DNA from: Omphalotus guepiniiformis
Taxonomy: Eukaryota > Basidiomycota > Agaricomycetes > Agaricales > Omphalotaceae
Assembly: GCA_028554645.1 (NCBI GenBank)
Contig: JAQOOI010000005.1
Coordinates: 1-43,551, forward strand
Direction: 5' to 3'
DNA length: 43,551 nucleotides
The notes below the pieces were generated by a model. The model made no database searches, had not been told where the DNA came from, and saw only the letters and a program-made list of their open reading frames with translations. Positions 43,334-43,551 of this stretch are shown in pieces. The position numbers were made by a program, and so were the translations under genes. Numbering within the stretch: the stretch's first letter is position 1; each line of letters starts with the position of its first letter.

Positions 43334-43340
43334 TTTTATA
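43334..43340 (-). promoter_or_regulatory. Probable TATA box of the antisense gene
   Basis: TATAAAA on the minus strand, within GATATAAAAGG, lies about 97 bp upstream of the start codon at 43237. The position suits a pol II promoter of its own, inside the element and pointing opposite to gag-pol. Confidence 0.45.
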
Positions 43341-43462
43341 TCTGGTCTAACCCCGTCTAAATCTGCAAGTTGGTCATTACTCCTATGCTGTTCAAACAGG
43401 CACAATGAGGCCTAGCCAGCGTAGCAGATTGATCAACGGGGACGTTGAAGTTAATTTTACTT

Positions 43463-43474
43463 GGGGGGAGAGAG
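43463..43474 (+). other. Polypurine tract of the Gypsy element
   Basis: GGGGGGAGAGAG, twelve purines in a row, in an otherwise AT-rich stretch after the antisense gene. This is where plus-strand DNA synthesis would start, just before the 3' LTR. Only ~75 bp follow before the window ends, and they do not start with an obvious TG, so the LTR edge is unproven. Confidence 0.5.
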
Positions 43475-43551
43475 CACACAAAGTTTACAAGGCCAAAAAT
43501 TTTGAATTTTTGAAATTTCAAATATCTCAATCTGGAGATCTAGACAGCTTT

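Larger units (their letters stand above)
34067..43551 (+). mobile_element. Ty3/Gypsy-type LTR retrotransposon, degraded gag-pol, runs off the window
   Basis: Order on the plus strand: primer-binding site (34067), leader, gag with zinc knuckle, aspartic protease, reverse transcriptase with YIDD, RNase H, integrase with HHCC and DDE residues, a GPY-like tail and acidic C-terminus to 41556. RNase H before integrase is the Ty3/Gypsy order; no chromodomain is seen. About ten frame changes and one internal stop interrupt gag-pol, so this copy is not autonomous. A purine tract at 43463-43474 marks the 3' end of the internal region. Between pol and that tract lies an intact spliced gene on the other strand (41843-43237), an unusual passenger. 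Confidence 0.85.

Noticed and set aside
1..43551. CRISPR arrays, bacterial operons, riboswitches, integrons
   Set aside because: The sequence is spliced eukaryotic nuclear DNA; no regularly spaced repeats or bacterial gene organisation were seen.

Overview
The window is nuclear DNA from a filamentous basidiomycete, most likely an Agaricomycete. Genes are split by many 45-65 bp GT-AG introns (plus a few GC-AG) and lie close together on both strands. The gene set fits: a subfamily-C-like GH45 endoglucanase, a phenol-hydroxylase-type FAD monooxygenase, MED4, MMS19, NDUFAF7, a Crinkler-like nuclease-kinase, and LTR retrotransposons of agaricomycete type. Exon models were built by hand and accepted only when splice sites, phase and protein-family pattern agreed. 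No database search was possible.

Left arm (1-18.2 kb) is compact and apparently intact. In order: FAD monooxygenase (+), GH45 (+), dual-specificity phosphatase (+), MED4 (-), CLC chloride channel/transporter (+), a 462-aa coiled-coil/proline-rich orphan (+), MMS19 (-), NDUFAF7/MidA (+) and an EEF1AKMT4-like methyltransferase (-). Spacing is tight: the MED4 and CLC start codons are 42 bp apart, MMS19 and NDUFAF7 start codons 123 bp apart, and the NDUFAF7 and methyltransferase stop codons 8 bp apart. These genes cover secreted cellulose attack (GH45), aromatic oxidation (monooxygenase), transcription (MED4), Fe-S protein maturation and DNA repair (MMS19), respiratory complex I assembly (NDUFAF7) and anion transport (CLC).

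Right arm (18.4-43.5 kb) is accessory. A complete, recent, gag-only LTR retrotransposon (18433-20460; two identical 175-bp LTRs and a TTGTG target duplication) sits upstream of the methyltransferase. A small DUF1766/T5orf172-type gene follows. Then comes a stretch of broken genes: an NAA25 (NatB auxiliary subunit) fragment, an F-box fragment and an NAD-dependent epimerase/reductase fragment, with inferred in-frame stops in all three and frameshifts in the NAA25 and epimerase fragments. After a gene-poor 2.2 kb come two intact accessory genes: a Crinkler-like PD-(D/E)XK nuclease-kinase fusion and a 553-aa repeat-bearing protein.

The last ~9.5 kb is a Ty3/Gypsy-type element (primer-binding site near 34067, purine tract near 43463, running off the window). 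Its gag-pol is broken by about ten single-base frameshifts. Between the end of pol and the purine tract, on the opposite strand, lies an intact seven-exon 348-aa gene with its own TATA box. This antisense spliced passenger gene, preserved while gag-pol decays, is the most interesting object in the window.
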